DNA from: CAYSNP01 sp050945855
GTDB taxonomy: Bacteria; Bacillota; Clostridia; Christensenellales; DTU072
Length of the DNA stretch: 5,750 nt
Direction of reading: 5' to 3'
Assembly: GCA_050945855.1 (NCBI GenBank)
Contig: JBMNTS010000055.1
Span: forward strand, 1-5,750
Positions 4,197-5,750 of the stretch are shown here, piece by piece. The notes beneath the pieces were generated by a model. That model saw only the letters and a list, made by a program, of their open reading frames with translations. It had not been told where the DNA came from and made no database searches. Made by a program: the position numbers and the translations under genes. The stretch's first letter is position 1. Each line of letters opens with the position of its first letter.

Positions 4197-5750
4197 TTAT
4201 TTTTCAAAAATTTTGAGCACAATGCAGGTGGTGTCGTCCTTAATCTCTCCGCCGGAAAGGCGCAGGGCGTTATCAATTATCGTGTCCGCGAGGATTTGCG
4301 GATTATGCGAGGGGCACTCCTCCATTATTTCTATCAGCATATCGCCGGGCAGGGTGTCCATTACGCCGTCCGTGGCAAGAACGACAAAATCGCCGCTCGT
4401 AAGTGTCCTTTGCTCTATCACGGGCACTACGTCCTCCAAAATGCCTATAGGCAAAGCTCCCGCCTCTACCGTTTCCACGTTATCCACGCGCTTGATAAAG
4501 CTTTCCCTGCCGCCCAGCTTAATAAAATCGGCCACGCCGGTTACGGTGTCTATCACAACTATGTCGATGGCGTTGAAATCCTCGCTTTTGCGCACGCTCA
4601 ACAGGGCGTTGGCGGTGGTCAGGATAGTGTTGTGGTCAAAGCCCGCCTTATACAGATGCTCCAGCATATCCACGGCGTTGGAGCTTGCCGCGAAAGCGTT
4701 TTCCCCGTGCCCCATACCGTCGGAGAGTATCACCATGATATTGTTCTGGGTAAGGCGCGCCACTCTCCTGCAATCGCCGCTTAATTTCTCTCCTTGCTTG
4801 GGTATGCTCCTTTCCCCGTAGATTATGTCAAAATTGGCGGCGGGTCCGTAATGGACGGACACCTGATTGTTGAGAGTGTTCTCGCGGTAGTATTCCTCTA
4901 ATGTCTGCCCCATGACGTTATTAATAATTTCGATAATTTTTTTGTTGTTCTGATCCGACTCCCGCACTATCACGGTTACGCTGTCCGCCTTTTGCTCTCC
5001 GTATATTATTACTTCACCGGCGATGATATCGTTGTAGCTTAATGCCTCAATCAGCTGTTTTTCCCGCTTGGTATCATATTTTACCTGCTTGGCGATGTCC
5101 TTTTTCAGATTTTCCAGGATTATTCCCACGCCGCCCAATTGCTCGCTTACCAGCATCCTGCCTTTATCCATATTGCGCAGTTTTTCCATCGCGGAATTGT
5201 ATTTGCCGGCAAGGGTGTTGGACGTCTTTATCATTCTGTTTATGTTCTTGCATTTTGCCGCGAGATAAGGAGGGGCGTCCAGCAGCGTGGCCTTTTCATT
5301 CTCCAGCGAACGGGATACCACGCCCGCTATCGCCGAAGTCAGATTCAGAGAATTCTCACAGCTTGCAAGTGCGGAGCAGTTTGCGCAGCACGCCGCCATT
5401 ACGTCCCGGGTAACCACCTCGCTGCCGTTGGCTATTTTTTGAGAGGCAAGGTCTTTTAACAACAGCTCTTTCATCTCCGAAAACAAGCGGGACAGGTGTG
5501 ACAGCTTATAAGCGATTTTTGCCCTGTCCCTGTTGATTATCGTGCGCGTTGCCCGCCTTGCCCCGTAATCGGAGGCTATTTCCGCCGCCGTTTCCTTGAA
5601 GCGTCTGGGAAGGAGGGCAAAAAGTATTACGCCCGCCCCCTGATATATCAAATGATAATAGTTAAAGGTCGCGTTTTGGGTAAAGAACAGGTTTATCGCG
5701 ATATCCGCAAGAATTATGCCCAATCCTGCCAGGAAGAATTGGGATTTCTT
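4197..5750 (-). CDS. spoIIE: Stage II sporulation protein E, PP2C phosphatase, C-terminal part (5' end outside the window)
   Basis: Membrane-bound serine phosphatase that dephosphorylates the anti-anti-sigma factor SpoIIAA at the polar septum and so activates SigF in the forespore; it also links to FtsZ during asymmetric division. 517 residues are visible, against about 800 in full-length family members; the frame is open to the edge, and the TTG at 5721-5723 is an internal Leu codon. The visible part starts with the last two membrane segments (about 5-23 and 31-48, numbered from the edge). The central regulatory/oligomerisation region follows (about 55-300) and contains a Cys cluster (C-C-x2-C-x5-C, codons 5358-5390). 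Last is the PP2C domain (about 300-517). Metal-binding acidic motifs are intact: S-D-G-M-G-H-G (Asp codon 4719-4721), A-T-D-G-V-M-D (Asp codon 4368-4370) and K-D-D-T-T (codons 4227-4241). G-A-L-P-I-G also matches the family. The gene's promoter lies outside the window. Confidence 0.96.
   Translation of the reverse strand, partial: KKSQFFLAGLGIILADIAINLFFTQNATFNYYHLIYQGAGVILFALLPRRFKETAAEIASDYGARRATRTIINRDRAKIAYKLSHLSRLFSEMKELLLKDLASQKIANGSEVVTRDVMAACCANCSALASCENSLNLTSAIAGVVSRSLENEKATLLDAPPYLAAKCKNINRMIKTSNTLAGKYNSAMEKLRNMDKGRMLVSEQLGGVGIILENLKKDIAKQVKYDTKREKQLIEALSYNDIIAGEVIIYGEQKADSVTVIVRESDQNNKKIIEIINNVMGQTLEEYYRENTLNNQVSVHYGPAANFDIIYGERSIPKQGEKLSGDCRRVARLTQNNIMVILSDGMGHGENAFAASSNAVDMLEHLYKAGFDHNTILTTANALLSVRKSEDFNAIDIVVIDTVTGVADFIKLGGRESFIKRVDNVETVEAGALPIGILEDVVPVIEQRTLTSGDFVVLATDGVMDTLPGDMLIEIMEECPSHNPQILADTIIDNALRLSGGEIKDDTTCIVLKIFEK

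Noticed and set aside
5721..5723. TTG as the true start of the phosphatase gene
   Set aside because: The frame stays open to the window edge within a hydrophobic membrane segment, and SpoIIE is about 300 residues longer than what is visible.

Overview
The window looks like chromosomal DNA from a spore-forming Firmicute, most likely a member of the Clostridia. The main reason is a long fragment of spoIIE, a gene found only in endospore formers, together with strong AGGAGG-type ribosome binding sites and a consensus SigA-type promoter. Base composition is intermediate and coding density is very high: only two intergenic gaps exist (about 95 and 80 bp), and both convergent gene pairs are separated by a single base. 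No RNA gene, mobile element, CRISPR array or broken gene was seen.

Layout, left to right. The 3' end of lysA (diaminopimelate decarboxylase) runs forward off the left edge. Facing it tail to tail is an unrecognised 218-residue protein with a lipoprotein-like N-terminus. Diverging from that gene, across a 95-bp gap with a probable promoter, is a CDF-family cation efflux transporter, probably a manganese-type exporter. Facing the transporter tail to tail is a reverse-strand pair: an HxxxDG acyltransferase of the alcohol acetyltransferase/condensation superfamily, then a protein with an N-terminal zinc ribbon and six membrane segments (DUF6320-like). Their reading frames overlap by 4 bp. Upstream of the pair, on the same strand, the 3' two-thirds of spoIIE runs off the right edge.

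Functional links. LysA supplies lysine from meso-diaminopimelate, which is also a peptidoglycan precursor. SpoIIE is the PP2C phosphatase that activates SigF in the forespore. The acyltransferase/membrane pair is the least understood part: it is translationally coupled, has its own near-perfect promoter, and that promoter places the predicted transcription start at the ATG, which would make the mRNA leaderless. A plausible but unproven reading is a membrane-associated acylation system. The transporter also deserves attention, because its membrane metal site carries Gln where Asp, Asn or His is expected and because its C-terminal tail looks like a degenerate second copy of the cytoplasmic metal-binding domain.
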